Assembly: GCA_030043175.1 (NCBI GenBank) | Contig: JASHYD010000447.1 | Coordinates: 1-5,598 of the forward strand | Length of the DNA stretch: 5,598 nucleotides | Direction: 5' to 3' | DNA from: Xanthobacteraceae bacterium | GTDB taxonomy: Bacteria > Pseudomonadota > Alphaproteobacteria > Rhizobiales > Xanthobacteraceae | Shown: piece after piece, positions 5,321 through 5,598 of the stretch | How the letters are laid out: each line of letters starts with the position of its first letter | Numbering within the stretch: the stretch's first letter is position 1 | The notes under the pieces: model-generated | The model's input: only the letters and a program-made list of their open reading frames with translations | What the model was told of the DNA's origin: nothing | Database searches by the model: none | Program-made: the position numbers and the translations under genes

Positions 5321-5598
5321 CCGGGCCGCGGTCGTCCCGCCGCCGTTCCCCTCGGGCGAGGTCCTTCCCTCCCCGGTCTTGAGGCCTCCCAGATACCGTG
5401 TAAAGAACTTCTCCACGTGCACAAGGTCTAGCGACTGCGCGAGGTTCTCCCATACAAGCCAGTACGCTATGGGAGATGTTGCCTTCTCTGCATCGGAACG
5501 CGATCGGCACCTCGGAAAAGACCGTTTCGCAGCTCAATACTTGGCCCATGGTCTCCCCTGTGAACGCTTCACGGCTGCCCTCGCGAGCAGAACCTCGT
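5321..5598 (-). other. Unassigned sequence upstream of the intron fragment
   Basis: Two minus-strand frames are open here. One is continuous with the maturase fragment back to a TGA near 5535, reading SPIAYWLVWENLAQSL and VHVEKFFTRYLGGLKTGEG. The other starts at ATG 5549 behind a GGGGAG-like site and reads MGQVLSCETVFSEVPIAF. Neither matches a family I recognise. It may be the intron leader that preceded the lost RT domain, or host DNA; I cannot decide by eye. Confidence 0.3.

Overview
The window looks like a GC-rich alphaproteobacterial chromosome segment, probably Rhizobiales (Bradyrhizobium/Rhodopseudomonas-like). This rests on a DUF3551 secreted protein, a P4-type integrase remnant and a GC-biased third codon position. 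The genus is inference, because there is no rRNA or other marker gene. The region is an accessory stretch dominated by broken mobile elements, with a few intact small genes between them.

Layout. Bases 1-804 hold the 3' end of an Hsp70-family chaperone gene, followed 4 bases later by a small zinc-ribbon protein gene; the two probably form an operon that begins outside the window. Bases 979-1117 carry, on the minus strand, a decayed C-terminal piece of an ISAzo13-type transposase with two frameshifts. Bases 1288-1584 (minus) hold an intact, conserved 98-residue helical, TPR-like protein. Bases 1780-2238 hold a plus-strand P4-type tyrosine integrase that is frameshifted, internally deleted and cut before its catalytic tyrosine. 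Bases 2369-2585 contain a possible small orphan gene that reads through only if one extra base is removed. Bases 2646-2930 carry the 5' part of an IS200-type element on the minus strand: a truncated TnpA, a leader hairpin that buries its Shine-Dalgarno sequence, and a folded outer end. Bases 3199-3546 (minus) hold a secreted DUF3551 protein with a roughly 150-base AT-rich and hairpin-bearing leader. A possible small cysteine-rich ORF lies at 3748-3975. Bases 4183-5087 (minus) hold a full-length phytanoyl-CoA dioxygenase (PhyH)-type gene killed by one frameshift and one TGG-to-TGA change. Immediately upstream of it, 5096-5320 encodes the maturase C-terminus of a group II intron protein and nothing of its reverse transcriptase.

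The genes do not form one pathway. The functional content is probably the Hsp70/zinc-ribbon pair, the TPR-like protein and the DUF3551 protein. The rest records at least four separate mobile-element events (ISAzo13, integrase, IS200, group II intron). I found no CRISPR array, tRNA, rRNA or convincing new defence system. The best items for a second look are the SD-sequestering hairpin of the IS200 remnant, the intron/PhyH junction, the atypical Hsp70 with its zinc-ribbon partner, and the 11-bp stem in the DUF3551 leader.
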